DNA of 64,000 bases from Sipunculus nudus. Lineage: Eukaryota; Annelida; Sipuncula; Golfingiida; Sipunculidae. The stretch is from contig CM049315.1 in the NCBI GenBank assembly GCA_026874595.1, positions 1,926,501 through 1,990,500 on the forward strand, read 5' to 3'. The position numbers and the translations under genes were made by a program. Shown here one piece after another: positions 48,423 to 60,047 of this stretch (its first letter is position 1; each line of letters starts with the position of its first letter). The notes under the pieces are model-generated. The model saw only the letters and a program-made list of their open reading frames with translations. It was not told the origin of the DNA and ran no database searches.

Positions 48423-48605
48423 TTATTCTACATTAATTATCATTTTATTGTTATTATTATTGTCTCTACTTCCAACAAGGAGGGGTTTGGGGGTATCCCC
48501 CAAATTATTCTACATTTATTATCATTTTTATTTTTATTATTATGTCTCTACCTCCCACAAGGGGGGAGGTATTGGGGGTCTCCCCCAACTATTCTACATT
48601 AATCA
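48423..48605 (+). repeat. Tandem duplication (~90 bp unit)
   Basis: attattctacattaattatc ... tctctacttccaacaaggag followed by gggggtatcccccaa recurs as ctattctacatttattatc ... tctctacctcccacaagg and gggggtctcccccaa. The gggggtatccccc element is itself palindromic. Confidence 0.75.
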
Positions 48606-48744
48606 TTATTCCTTTATTCTGTATTGACTTGTGTTACTACTACACATTTTCATCTCAAACACATTAGAGGATTTGATATCAGGACGATTTCACCAACTAT
48701 AAATGACGTCATCACTACTGGGGATTCCCCCACTACATGACATG

Positions 48745-48832
48745 AATACAGGACACTTCGCCAGAACTCTATTTCGCCGAGCTTTGCAGGACGTTTCGCC
48801 GGAACTATGGTTTGCCGGTGATTCGTCCAACC
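48745..48832. repeat. 'ttcgccg' repeat block, left member of an inverted pair
   Basis: ggacacttcgccagaact, atttcgccga and gtttcgccggaact match, in reverse complement, 55243-55345. The pair could be the ends of a decayed ~6.6-kb element that encloses F1 copy d. Confidence 0.5.
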
Positions 48833-48905
48833 AACGCAGTGGGATCTTATTGACCTTGACTAACATTAATCAAGTACCTTTTAAATACTTAGTGTTTTTT
48901 TTTTA

Positions 48906-49266
48906 AATAAGCTTGCTTAAAAAGTTTATATTTATGCAACACAGCCGCTGATTTATTTGAAATGAGCTATTTTCATTCATGTCACCGTGTCTGATATGGC
49001 CGAAGTTGACTCGTTAGTTACAAATTCGACCACCAGGTAGCATGACAGCGCATACCTGCGGACTCATCAGCACCGTGACAATTATTATAATCCTACATTT
49101 TAAGATATAAAAATACTTAATGTTCATTATTTAAATTGTCACGTTTCGGGTTAGATTTACAAGTGTGAAAATAAAATGGGTATAAGTAAAGTTATTTGCC
49201 GAACTGTCTACAGAAAAGGCCTAAGGCACCAACCCAGCGATATAATATTTGTATATAATAAAATGA

Positions 49267-49311
<45 letters not shown>

Positions 49312-50751
49312 ATATTTATATATGTGTGTGTGTGAAGAAGTGATTTTTTACCGCTATACTGTTTATTATAACAAAGGAAATTCGTTCAAATCATTTACAT
49401 AATCATTATTTATAAATGCATTTGCATGTTTACATTTATTAATGCTAATAAATGAAAAAAACTTCAAACACAATTTGAATTTTATTTTATTATATACATA
49501 ATTAACATAAATAGTGCATACAGTGATATTAGAATATTCCTGATATTCATACAAATGAATCACGTCAAATGTTGCTTTATACAGAAAAAAATCATTAAGT
49601 TTAACTTCTCTAACATCAAAACATTAACCAAATAACCAAACCCAAGCAATGTTTGATTTCAAGTTAATTATCCTGTGAAATTGCGCTCAATACTTTTTAA
49701 ACTTTGTTCAACACATAGTAAACGTAGAGTATATTATTAAGTATATCAAGCGTAAAAGCCAACTTAAACTCAACGTGAAACTGAAGTTTATATGGAACGG
49801 CAAACTCAACGTTAACTTAGAGTTTAAGGAAACATAAACCAATCATATAGCTGTAGTTACAGGTAATGAAATCCGCAGAAAACTTTGAGTTTCATTTAAC
49901 GTAAACGCAAGGTAAATTAAACGTAAATAAGGCGTAAACTTTAAGATGCGGGTACAGTAAACGCAATGTATATTTGTAAACATGTATATACTTATTAAAG
50001 CTAACGTAAACTGGGCTTAACCAGTATTAAATTTCTCTGTTTAATTATAATTTAATACACATTTACTTTAACTAAACATGGATTAGAAGTAAACACGACG
50101 TAAACTTGGCAGAAATCTTTTCATTTAATCTCTCTGAAACGTACAGTAAATAGGAAATTTAATTTAAAAATTATTAGAGTATATTGGGAGTTTCAGGAAA
50201 TGTAAAGGTTACTGAAATTATGCTTAAATCGCTCAGTACACGCTAAGTAAATTTAAAATATCAATATCTATTTATGTGTAATTAAATAATATCAAAGTGC
50301 GATTTAATTTCATATACTCTAAATTAATAAAAAATTAAAGCCCTTTTTACATGCAGTGTTGCATCATCAAAAAAATTTATCAGTTGGTTATTTGTAAGAA
50401 GAAAATGATGTATACAAGATAAGATTAGAAACATTTATTAGCGTCCAGTTCCAGAAATTTGTTGACTTGCAATAAAATTAATAAAAATAAATAAATACAT
50501 AAAAATAACACAGAACGTATTTGACTATATGCAAGTAAAGGTAAGCATGTAAAAAAAGATGAAGGTAAAACACATAATTAAAAAAATTAAATAATTAGAG
50601 GCCATAAGAGGGTTATGAGCAAAAATGTTTAATACCTTATGACACAAGAGATTTTTTAAGCGAGTAGTTCTGCAGAATGTTACATCTAAGCATCATCTTA
50701 TCAGAAAGGTTCTGATTGTAAAAATACCGATAGCTAATTCGGCTATATCCT

Positions 50752-50824
<73 letters not shown>

Positions 50825-50980
50825 TAGCATATTTTTTTTCCAAGATAAATCCTTGATATTGATACATCATTTTTGTGCAATTTGCATTTTGTGCATTATG
50901 CATGGCGAACTTGTTATATGATTGCTTGGTTGTATTTAAATACTTGATACCTCTGTCCCCCTGTATTGACGCATGTACCT
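48906..50980. other. AT-rich DNA with (TA)n tracts and a cgtaaac-rich stretch
   Basis: No gene. (TA)n at 49269-49308 and 50755-50821. Bases ~49700-50240 hold many irregularly spaced acgtaaac/gcgtaaac-type motifs. The overlapping Ile-Tyr-repeat ORF is an artefact of the (TA)n tract. Confidence 0.6.
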
Positions 50981-50986
50981 GGTAAT

Positions 50987-53900
50987 AACAAGGGACCCAT
51001 GGGTCACGGCGCTCAGCTGATCGCGATTGGACCATAAATGTTTCTCCACTGTGATACTATATCGAGTCGATAAAGCTTATGAATATCATGGACATGTTGG
51101 GCTATTATAAAGGAATGTAATGTAATATGTGAGTAAATGATAAATGAAATAACCTGACTGATGGATTAATAGAGTCATATATAGTGGTTTATTTTTTATT
51201 TATTAAAGAGGTGTAGAAAATTGTGATATATTTGAGCAAATATGAATGCAATGACAGCAGTAATAAGCAGTAGTAGAATGATGATAAGGCTATTTGTTGA
51301 AGGATCTAAAGTGTATGGTAGTCTGCAAGCTTTGAATTTGACAGATATGATGTTATGATTAACTATGCTGATGAAGTGATTTATGAATTTGTGACTGTAT
51401 GACACAATATCTCTTTAGTCTTGACAAGGTACATTATTGTGATGCCCACTATGTCTACATATTACACAATATTGACATAATTTCTGGCATGTACATAGGT
51501 ACCTATGGACGAATAGTTATACAAAATATTAAAGTATGAATATATATGATTCATCTTGTTCTTGCTTACTGAGGCTGACTTTGGGATGGGTTCGGAGAAG
51601 GGAAAAGTGAGGGCAGCATGAAGTGGATGTAGAAATATTCTATTGTAATGTTTTTCATTTATATAAGAATATGAAAAGCTAAGAGGAAAGGGGCCCTCCT
51701 ACTTGGTTATAGTAAAGTTCTAAATATATGATTGCAAACTAATACTCTGACAAGACTGTCATGAAGAAAAACAGTAAAAGTTTTGAGATACTGTTATGTA
51801 TGAAAATTTACAGATGGAAAATTTACGGATGAACAGGCAAGTGGACAGAATAGACTAATACCTTTATTTCACTTTCAAGGGAATAATGCATTTAAGTTTA
51901 TATATAAGCCTATTTTTTTTAAGCATATCCACTTTTTCCATTAAGAAGTTTTTATCTGAATCATTTTTTTTATTTACAGGTTTTATAAATTTTAAATGAA
52001 AAAACCTAAAAATATAAGTTAAAATATTAAAATTGTTGCATAGGTTGCAATCATTATATATACAGAGTAAAAAACTGAAACTATAAGTTAAAATATTAGA
52101 ATTGTTGCAAAAGTTGCAATCATCATATATCCAGAGTGTAGCTCATATTGGGTCATATTATGCATACACATATATTTTATTATTTTTAAATCATAAATGT
52201 TTAAACTGAATTTAAAAGAAAATAATGCCACAACATGGCATCTACAAGAATATTCCTTGAATCACTATTAAAAAGTTTTGCACATTGGAGTTTTCAGTAC
52301 CTGCTTAATTTTATTCACCAAAATAAAATAAAAGATTCAGTAAATTTGATAAAATAAAACATCTTTTCAAATAAAGTATACACACTGTTGGTTGAATGAG
52401 AAACAAACAATATCATTGTGCTAATTACTATCCAAGTTTTAATTAATTACTGAAATTAATAGTCAATTTCACACCTGGTGAAGTTTTTACTCCTCTGAAG
52501 TAAGGAATTACTTATCTCATGAACATCCACACTTTCATAGCAATACACCACTTTGTGGACACAATTAAATGTACACTTTAATCATTGTAACCCTGGTGGT
52601 ACAATAAAAAATCTAAAATGTAGCATAGCCTAGAATAGGAATGAATCACATACAGAAAATAATAACATTCATCTAGTTTATGCACCATCTGGGGGGGGGG
52701 GGAGGGAGTGCAGAGCAGAGGGGAAGCCTGCTGGTAGTGGCCAAGCTGACCCAAGGCAAGCTGCCTGGGGTGGGTTACATAATGCAAGTGAAGGCTGTAC
52801 TACTAGGTGGGCTAGATGTAAACAACACTTGACATGGTGTATGAAAACATGAATAAAAGCTATTCTTTCCAATCAATTTCTTTGAAATTTCAGATTTTAA
52901 AAGATTAAATCCTTATGTATATATGCTGTGAAAATTAAATCAACAGTGCCAAAGTTGGACAAAATTTAAGGTATTGATTTTTTATTTATGCTAATAACTT
53001 GAAAAATTTGCAAAATTCAGATCTAATTTTGGGTAAACAATTGAATCTTGATTAAATAAAGTTATATTCCTGAAAAAAAGTCAGGTTCAGCAATTCTCAT
53101 GTGAGTAAATATATTTCCTGATTTTTTAACAAATTGCATTATGTTTTGGCCCATAACTTCAAAATAATACCCAATACTAACCTAAGTTTTGGTATGTTCA
53201 TAGAAAATGTATAAAAGAATGTGAATCCTAAATACGATCAAAAACAGATCAGTGGTTTTGATATTAGGCAGCCCTGAAGTGTAACAATGGCTTTTTTTAT
53301 GGAAAACGGAGTTTTTTTTTCCTTATACCTCGAAGTCCTGAACAAAGTCCTAATGACCCAATTTTCGGTATGGTAGGAGATTTTGGGGACATCTAAAATT
53401 ATGTCAACAGCCTGGGGAGCATAGAGATGTGCACTGAATGACCTACAGTCATCAAAGTGGACTGCTTGACAATGTAAGGGAATACAACAAGAGCCTCCAA
53501 AAAAATTCAATAACTAGCCTAATTTTGCAGCTTTTATTTTCAAATTTCAGATTTTAACAGATTAAATCCTTATGTATACATGGTGTGAAAATTAAATCCA
53601 CAGTACTTACAGGAAAAAAACGTGCCATGGCCAAAGTTGGGCAAAATTTAAGGTACCAATTTTATATTTTTGCCAATATTTAAAAAAATTTAACAAATTT
53701 TGATCTAATTTTTGGTATACAATTAAATTTTGATTAATATAAGTTGTATTACAGGAAAAAAGTCCCTACCTTTAACACTTTTGGTCTTAAGTGACCAAAT
53801 ATCTTCCTGATTTTTTTACAAAGTCCATTATGTTTGGGGCCATAACTTTTTTAAATTATATAATTCTGACTTAATATCTGGCATGTACATAGGAACTATA

Positions 53901-54244
53901 TAGAGGAATATTTATGGTAAATATGAAGAAAACCAGATGAGTGGTTTTGATTTTAGGCAGTCCTGAAGTGTGAAAATAGATTTTTAATAAAAAATTGAGG
54001 TTTTTCCTTAATATCTCAGGGGAACAAAGTCCTATTGACCCAATTTTTGGCATGGTAGGAGATTATGGGGACATCTAACTGGATGCCGAAATTCAGATTC
54101 GTAGGTCCAACGGTGTCGAAACGTGCCAGTCTTACGGACGGACATCCAGACGGACCGACGGACGGACGGACAGACAGACGGACGGACGACGGACAATGGA
54201 CCATGACTATAGCTCAGATGACTTATAGTCAGCTGAGCTAAAAA
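50987..54244 (+). mobile_element. Helentron-like element, family F1 (copy d, 3.25 kb)
   Basis: Same termini as copy c (aacaagggacccatgggtc at the left, terminal hairpin and gctaaaa at 54240) and nearly the same sequence throughout, without the 455-bp duplication. Inserted beside AT-rich DNA. The 3' GGACGGAC-type tract spans 54136-54195. Confidence 0.78.
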
Positions 54245-54319
54245 GCTTGAAACCAGAACCATGTGTATGAGTTATCTTATTTTTAAGATAGATGGCAGGG
54301 TTGTATTTCAAACAAAATA

Positions 54320-54914
54320 TACTGAATGAATGAATGAATATTTTATTCAGAAATATATATAAGGCTTCCGGCCCATATAGTTCCATATATGCATATATCA
54401 CATGCATGTAGTAAAACAAAATATACAACGTTTTCAAACTTGGAAAACAATATCACAAAAAAAACCCAGAAAAATGATATAGTAATCAAATGATAATATA
54501 TGATAAAGCATTCCAAAATATTAACAAAGAAAATAATCATGTTTCAACCATATATATAAATATACAATACACATAAGATTAATAAATATACAAGTTAATG
54601 AATACGTATATATGCATGTGCTTACACATATTCTCAATAAATATACATACAGACATATGTAATCATAAAAAATATATAAATACAAATATAACAATATTAA
54701 TACAATTTTAGGTGAAGTTTTACATATTTAACTCTCTTAATTTATGTGCATAATTTACTTAAATTTGATATGCATATATAATAATATAAAAAAAATTTCT
54801 ACTCAGCAACCCAAGGACTCGCATTTAACGCAGCTTTCCGCAGATGGTCCGCGTGGTAATATGCGGATCTAAGTAGTGCCAAATAGCATTGTACCTCATT
54901 GGTATGACAAAGAC
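54320..54914 (-). CDS. Candidate terminal exon with 3' UTR, unidentified gene (coding 54799-54914)
   Basis: After an acceptor (attctattaag) the minus strand reads 37 residues, LCHTNEVQCYLALLRSAYYH then ADHLRKAALNASPWVAE, and stops at TAG (54799-54801). GC content and residue mix stand out from the AT-rich surroundings. About 450 bases downstream lies AATAAA (minus; 54347-54342) followed by (ATTC)n, then the F1 copy. This looks like a last exon plus 3' UTR. The protein is not recognised and no confident upstream exon was joined. A retrotransposon 3' end is an alternative because of the (ATTC)n tail. Confidence 0.4.
54342..54347 (-). promoter_or_regulatory. Poly(A) signal AATAAA
   Basis: Canonical hexamer on the minus strand downstream of the stop at 54799. 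Confidence 0.4.
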
Positions 54915-55242
54915 CTTAATAGAATAATATTAATATAATAGAAATACAATAATATTTCTCTGTAATAAAACTCACATAAATATATTTAAAAAAAATAAAA
55001 CTTTAATTATAACGTTCAGTTTCAGTTAATAGTCTTTAGACAAATGGAACCATACACAAGGGAATAATGACAATTTAAAAACTATAATATATTTTTTTTA
55101 TAATATTTGAAAAATAAAACAATAATTATAACATTCAATTGAAATTAATTTAGACAAATGGAACAATACTCAGGGGAATAGTGACTGGGTCTTAATGACT
55201 AGATCTTAATATCTTGGTTGGAGTAATTGTTGGAGCCATATA

Positions 55243-55345
55243 TTGGACACTTCGCCGAGCATAATTGGACACTTCGCCGAGATTGCCGATTGGTCGCTTC
55301 GCCGAAGTCGGCGAAATGGAGTTCCGGCGAAGTGACCTGTTACCC
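55243..55345. repeat. 'ttcgccg' repeat block, right member of an inverted pair
   Basis: Three or more copies of gacacttcgccga and the inverse gtccggcgaagtgac-type motif. Inverted relative to 48745-48832. Confidence 0.5.
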
Positions 55346-55430
55346 ATGACAACATGATCATGATCATTCACCCATAAATATCTTTTGTCTAAACTTATTT
55401 TCTATTTTCCAAAAGCTCTCAACAAGTCAT

Positions 55431-55495
55431 GATGGCTCAGAGGTAGAGCTTAGGACTTCTATGCAGAAGGTTCCTGGTTCAAGTTTTGGTCATCC
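55431..55495 (+). other. Degenerate tRNA-like sequence (SINE head or tRNA pseudogene)
   Basis: An A-box-like tggctcagaggtagagc can form a D stem GCTC/GAGC. A B-box-like ggttcaagt lies at the expected distance, and GATG/CATC at the ends can pair as an acceptor stem. The T stem is broken (cctgg versus tttgg). A functional tRNA is unlikely. Confidence 0.5.
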
Positions 55496-56045
55496 GTATG
55501 TCCATTGAATGTCATGTATACTTATCACATATATCTGTCTCTTTCAGAATCAGCAGTAGGCGACGTCAGATATCTACCAGATTTGCATTACAGTAAGATA
55601 CTTAGAAGTTGAGAGTTGCATAACAAGTATACTATTATTTATAGTGAACCCCAAAAAGACTATACCCCATTTTTCCTCTCTATCCCCATCAAATGTATCG
55701 CCCTCTGTAGGACGATCTCCTAACCAGGGTGCCTGAGGTATTCTATATTCGCTCCTCTCATTTCAGCTATGAACCAATAATAGGAGCGATAATAGGTTAA
55801 TTTGCCGTTACAAACACTGACTTCAGGTAAAAATTTATAACATCTAACAGAGTACTGATAATTTAACGTATTTACAAGAGTATTATGCCAAAAGAGCGTT
55901 TAACGTTTGTTATCTTTATCTTTACGGGTTGCTATATTCACTTTGAATACTCACAAACTATACATCATTTATTGCCTTCGCCGTTGGACAACTGAGCTGT
56001 ACAACTGTACAAGCCAACTCTTGTTTTCATTGCAAGTGCAAATGT

Positions 56046-56190
56046 TCAGTGAATGCCAAGAACTGCCGAAGTCGGCCAAGATCTGCTGAAATTCATAATG
56101 TTGTCATTCTCCGCCAGATGTCTCTCCACTTCATCAATTCTGCCCTTGATGACCACTAAAGACTTTGCCAGGGATATGATGTCAATGCAC
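56046..56190 (-). CDS. Candidate exon, unidentified coiled-coil-like protein
   Basis: After tctatag the minus strand is open for 47 residues, CIDIISLAKSLVVIKGRIDE then VERHLAENDNIMNF then SRSWPTSAVLGIH, ending in TGA at 56048-56046. The heptad-like Ile/Leu/Val spacing and charged residues look like real protein, and the base composition exceeds the flanks. It may be a last exon. No GT donor in phase with the exon at 54914 was found, so I do not join them. Not recognised. Confidence 0.4.
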
Positions 56191-56340
56191 CTATAGACTA
56201 TAATTTATGAGCCTAATCTATTGATTTTCAATCAGACTTCTTTCAATCAGTCTTCTCTGATTATTTATGAGTCAACAAAATGGGGATAAATTTAAACACT
56301 CAATGGTCAGCTTAAAAGAACAGTGAATTATTACCGTGGC

Positions 56341-56391
56341 GGGGGGGGGGGGGGGGGGGGGTGGGGGGGTGGGGGGGGGGGGGGGGGGGGG
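56341..56391. repeat. Long poly-G tract
   Basis: About 50 bases of G with two T interruptions, potentially G-quadruplex forming and prone to assembly error. Confidence 0.9.
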
Positions 56392-57489
56392 ATTGAGGTG
56401 TTTTTAATTATATATTGGTCAGGGGGGGGGGGGAGGAAAAAGGTAATCCGTTCCTAGTGTATATACATCCTCTTTTTTATTCAAAGTATAAATTTGATAC
56501 ATATGTTAATACTTCAAATAGCAAACATTTAACGTACACACATACAGTTTTATGGGTGTGTGTGCATATAGTTAGGTGTGTTAGTATAACGTGTGTAATA
56601 TTATGGCTCTCTGTCCAAATGCAGTCATTTAGCTTTTCTTCCACCTAGACTGCTGAGAAAATGTGATATGGTGGGGGGGGGGGGGGGGGGGGCAATCAAC
56701 CGACAAATGCTCACTTGCGTCAAATATGTAAGCAGCGAAGATGGAAGCTATTTAGTCTTCGCTCTCCCTAGATAAATGTGGTTCAAAATTAACAACTATG
56801 GAGCAGTGTGCTGGGGAAGCAGGGTTTGTAGACCAGCGTCTTGGTGTTGGTGGTCAGGTTCAAGCCCTCTTATTTAACCATGAGAAGAACTGTGACTTCG
56901 AGTGTTGATTTCCGCTCCAACGGTACGGTTGCTTGACAGTGTGCTTGTTGCTTGCCCCTGGTAGGTTAATTTCAAGGACCTGACATTTAATGAACATCAA
57001 GGACCTGGTCGCTTATCTTGGTGATATAAAACCGGAAAGCCAAAAGATAAACATGCGTGAGTAAAATATAACCTTGCCTGAGGAAAAAAAATGTCCAAAA
57101 CACATTACCAATTTAACATTATAATAAAATTAAACTGCTCAATATGAGTTGATTTTAGCTCCTTGAAACTGCTCAGTCTGAGTAAGAATCCTGTTAAACT
57201 ATTCATGTACTTCTCTATCAGAGTAGTTTATTTGTGGCACACTGTTCACATTGATGAGTTGTCAAATTCAAAACTATTCAAGTTGAGTAGCTTTCCCTGA
57301 AAAATACTCATTGAGAGCATCATCAGCCTGAGTAGTTAAAAGAGACATAATCAGGGGATATATAATGTCTATACTTGCACAATATCAGTTCAGTTTTGCT
57401 TTATACAAAAGTTTCTAAGCAAAACAAGCTCAGTACACAGTCTCGGTAAACACAGTCCACGTGTGTCTGTTAACCATAACAGAAGAGGC

Positions 57490-57725
57490 CCGAGTGTGAG
57501 CCGCAACACGCGAAGTTTCAGCCAGCAGGAACATGTATTACATTATTTGGCCAAGTCAGTCAGAGCACCTCTTAATTAATTGACACGCGTTTGGCCTAAG
57601 CGGTACACGCACTGTTTATGTTTACACCTGCTATCGCGCCCGGTGCACTGTTTTTAACACTTGTTTACAGGAGTAAGGAAACGGTTTCAGAGCAATTTTT
57701 TGGCAGTTTCAAATTTATTATAAAG
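57490..57725 (+). repeat. Dispersed repeat, inverted copy of 7420-7625
   Basis: Shares, in order, tttcagccagcagg, acatgtattacatt, ggccaagtcag, ttaattgacac, tttaacacttg/ttaacattt and caggag...aaacggtttcag with the minus strand of 7420-7625. Confidence 0.6.
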
Positions 57726-58000
57726 GGAAGAAGGCATCGTGTTAATTAACACGCTTTATAGGTGATTTTGCCTCTTTTTTTTCTGGCGGATCCAGGATTT
57801 GTGAAGAGGGGGAGGGAAGGGGGGGGGTCTAATGCAGGAGGACTAATGTAAAACCTAAAAAAAGTCCCAATGTCAGGAAAAAGGGGGGTCCAGGCCGAAA
57901 AATTTTGTCTGAACCCCTTAAAAAAGGTTGCTTCGGATGAAAAAAGAGGGGGGGGGGGGGGACCGCAAGGACCCTCCCTCTGGTCCGCTTCTTCATCCGA

Positions 58001-58060
58001 ATTACCTACAATAACGGCATCATCAGCGACAAGGATATCTCTGATCAGACCTATCTTCAC
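58001..58060 (-). pseudogene. Reverse-transcriptase-like fragment (non-LTR type)
   Basis: The minus strand reads LIRDILVADDAVIVGNSDEE, resembling the (F/Y)ADD active-site strand of non-LTR reverse transcriptases. Only ~20 residues are preserved and no flanking RT motifs are seen. The 47-bp array begins within this sequence. Confidence 0.4.
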
Positions 58061-58668
58061 GACTCTTGATCAGCAACAAGGAGACATCTAATCAGAGCTA
58101 TCTTCACGACTCTTGATCAGCGACAAGGAGATCTCTGATCAGAGCTATCTTTACGACTCTTGATCAGCGAAAAGGATATCTCTGATCAGAGCTATCTTCA
58201 CGGCTCTTGATCAGCGACAAGGAGATCTCTGATCAGAGCTATCTTCACGACTTTTGATCAGCGACAAGGAGATCTCTGATCAGACCTATCTTTACGACTC
58301 TTGATCAGCAACAAGGAGACATCTAATCAGAGCTATCTTCACGACTCTTGATCAGAGACAAGGAGATCTCTGATCAGAGCTATCTTCACGACTCTTGATC
58401 AGCGAAGAGGAGATCTCTGATCAGAGCTATCTTCACGACTCTTGATCAGCGACAAGGAGATCTTTGATCTGAGCTATCTTCACGACTCTTGATCAGCGAC
58501 AAGGGGATCTTTGATCAGAGCTATCTTCACGACTCTTGATCAGCGATGAGGAGATCTCTGATCAGAGCTATCTTCACGACTCTTGATCAGCGACAAGATC
58601 ACTGATCAGACCTATCTTCACGACTCGTGATCAGCGACAAGATCTCTGATCAGAGCTATCTTCACCTT
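58016..58668 (+). repeat. 47-bp tandem array, ~14 copies
   Basis: Unit tcagcgacaaggagatctct then gatcagagctatcttcacga then ctcttga, 47 bp. Minor variants include cagcaacaaggagacatcta. The unit is rich in the palindromes ctgatcag and agatct. Confidence 0.93.
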
Positions 58669-59400
58669 GCTCCCAGGCGCGTTACGCTTTAGAGTGTGTC
58701 ATCTGTTCTGCTGCAAATGAAACGTTACGTCTGGGGAGTCCCGAAAGCGAAGGACAGCATAAGAGCGAAGAAGATCAGAAGCGGATCCGGGGGAGGGTCC
58801 AGGGGATCCGGCCCCACCCACCCCACCCTTTTTTCCGGCCCGCCGCAACTTATTTTAAAGGTTTCAGACCAGTTCTTACCATCTCGACCCCCCCCCCCCC
58901 CCGTTTTTTTTCGGACCTACGTATCTTGTTTTTGTTTTGTCATTAGACCTCCTAGGCTGGACTCCTCCTTTTCCTGAATCCTGGATCTGACAGAGGAGAC
59001 TGTTGTCGTATAGCTGGTTCATGAAATGCGTTGCAAGTCAATATTGTTGATCAAATTGCGGCTGCCTTCTTGACCCGCGCTATCGGTCCTCCATATTTTC
59101 ACTTCGCCGTGTTATTGAGGGAGAGATGCAAGTGTGACGCGTATTGCTCGTAGAATATCGTTAAAACGCGCCATCCTGGTAGTTTTTATTGAAAAATGTT
59201 GTCTTTTTTATTTTCGTTTTTTTTTCATTTACATGGCTCTATCGACTCTGTGTGAGATTAAACTCAGGTAATCTGACTATATAATTACTGATACGCTGGT
59301 ACAATCTGTAATTCCTTAACGGTTAAACTTCTCTCCTCGCGCAGCGTTAACACTATAGTTGTCCGATATCTCCTTTGTTTTAACCGCTGCTTTGTATAGA

Positions 59401-60047
59401 AGCGGATCCAGATATAAGTGGAGTAATCCAGGGGCGCCGAGCTTCCCTTTTTCAGCCGCAGCAACCATTTTTAAGGGTTTAAGATAGTGGTCAGAGTCGG
59501 TTCCTTTTTCATAAGCAATCATCAGTTTGAGCAAACCGATCGATGATCGATTAATAATCGGTTCAGACATATGTGAAGAAATATGCAGTTATCTGTGAAA
59601 CTACTGTGTTAATCTAGCCTGCATTTCTTAGTAAGAACAGAAGTGTTTGCCTTTTTATATTTTCCTATTATTACTAAAACATGCTATAAAAAGTATCATT
59701 TAAATCAATTTTAATAATCAAGAATTAAACCACAATCCAGGGTATCTACATAATTGCTGACCCTCATACAGGACAAACATAATTTTTTTATGTTAAATAA
59801 AGGCATTCTGGGGGAAAAAATCATGATTTTGATGTAATCGATTGCTGTCTATGGTAATCGAGCGCTTGAAAGTGGTAGCAAAGCGACTGACTTTCGAAAA
59901 AAACTCGATGATCGGCCCACCACTCGTTTAAGACCAAATTTTGCCGGCTGCTCCCAGACCCCCAACCGGACCTGAGGACCATTTTTAGATTTGGTCATTG
60001 GTCCTCTTGTACTGGACCCTCTTTTCCTAAATCCTGGATCCGCACCT
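59401..60047. mobile_element. Second candidate TIR element of the gcggatcc family
   Basis: gcggatccag at 59402-59411 is inverted as aaatcctggatccgc at 60029-60043. The interior phrase caaccatttttaagggttt resembles the complement of 57900-57945. The ORF at 59316-59570 lies over this repeat and is not protein-like. Confidence 0.45.

Larger units (their letters stand above)
55500..57480. other. Mostly non-coding; one exon-like segment and long poly-G
   Basis: Apart from the minus-strand segment at 56046-56190, nothing coding is seen. Poly-G tracts occur at 56341-56391 (interrupted), 56423-56433 and 56672-56692. Bases 57120-57340 contain loosely repeated aaactgctca/gagtag phrases. Confidence 0.5.
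57786..58990. mobile_element. Candidate TIR element (gcggatccaggattt family)
   Basis: gcggatccaggattt at 57786-57800 is inverted as gaatcctggatctg at 58972-58987. The same motif recurs at 59401, 60029-60045 and 63366-63380, so it marks the ends of a local repeat family. The interior holds poly-G/poly-C tracts and the 47-bp array. Boundaries and pairing of ends are uncertain. Confidence 0.5.

Noticed and set aside
50637-51035. 132-codon minus-strand ORF with Ile-Tyr repeats
   Set aside because: Most of it translates a (TA)n microsatellite. It has no exon signals or domain.
55431-55495. Functional tRNA gene
   Set aside because: The T stem is broken and the anticodon arm is irregular. It is better read as a SINE head or pseudogene.
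54799-56190. Joining the two minus-strand exon candidates into one gene
   Set aside because: No GT donor in the upstream segment gives the phase needed by the exon starting at 54914.
58696-58977. 93-codon plus-strand ORF
   Set aside because: Runs through the gcggatcc-family repeat and poly-C tract, giving Pro/Gly runs typical of spurious frames.
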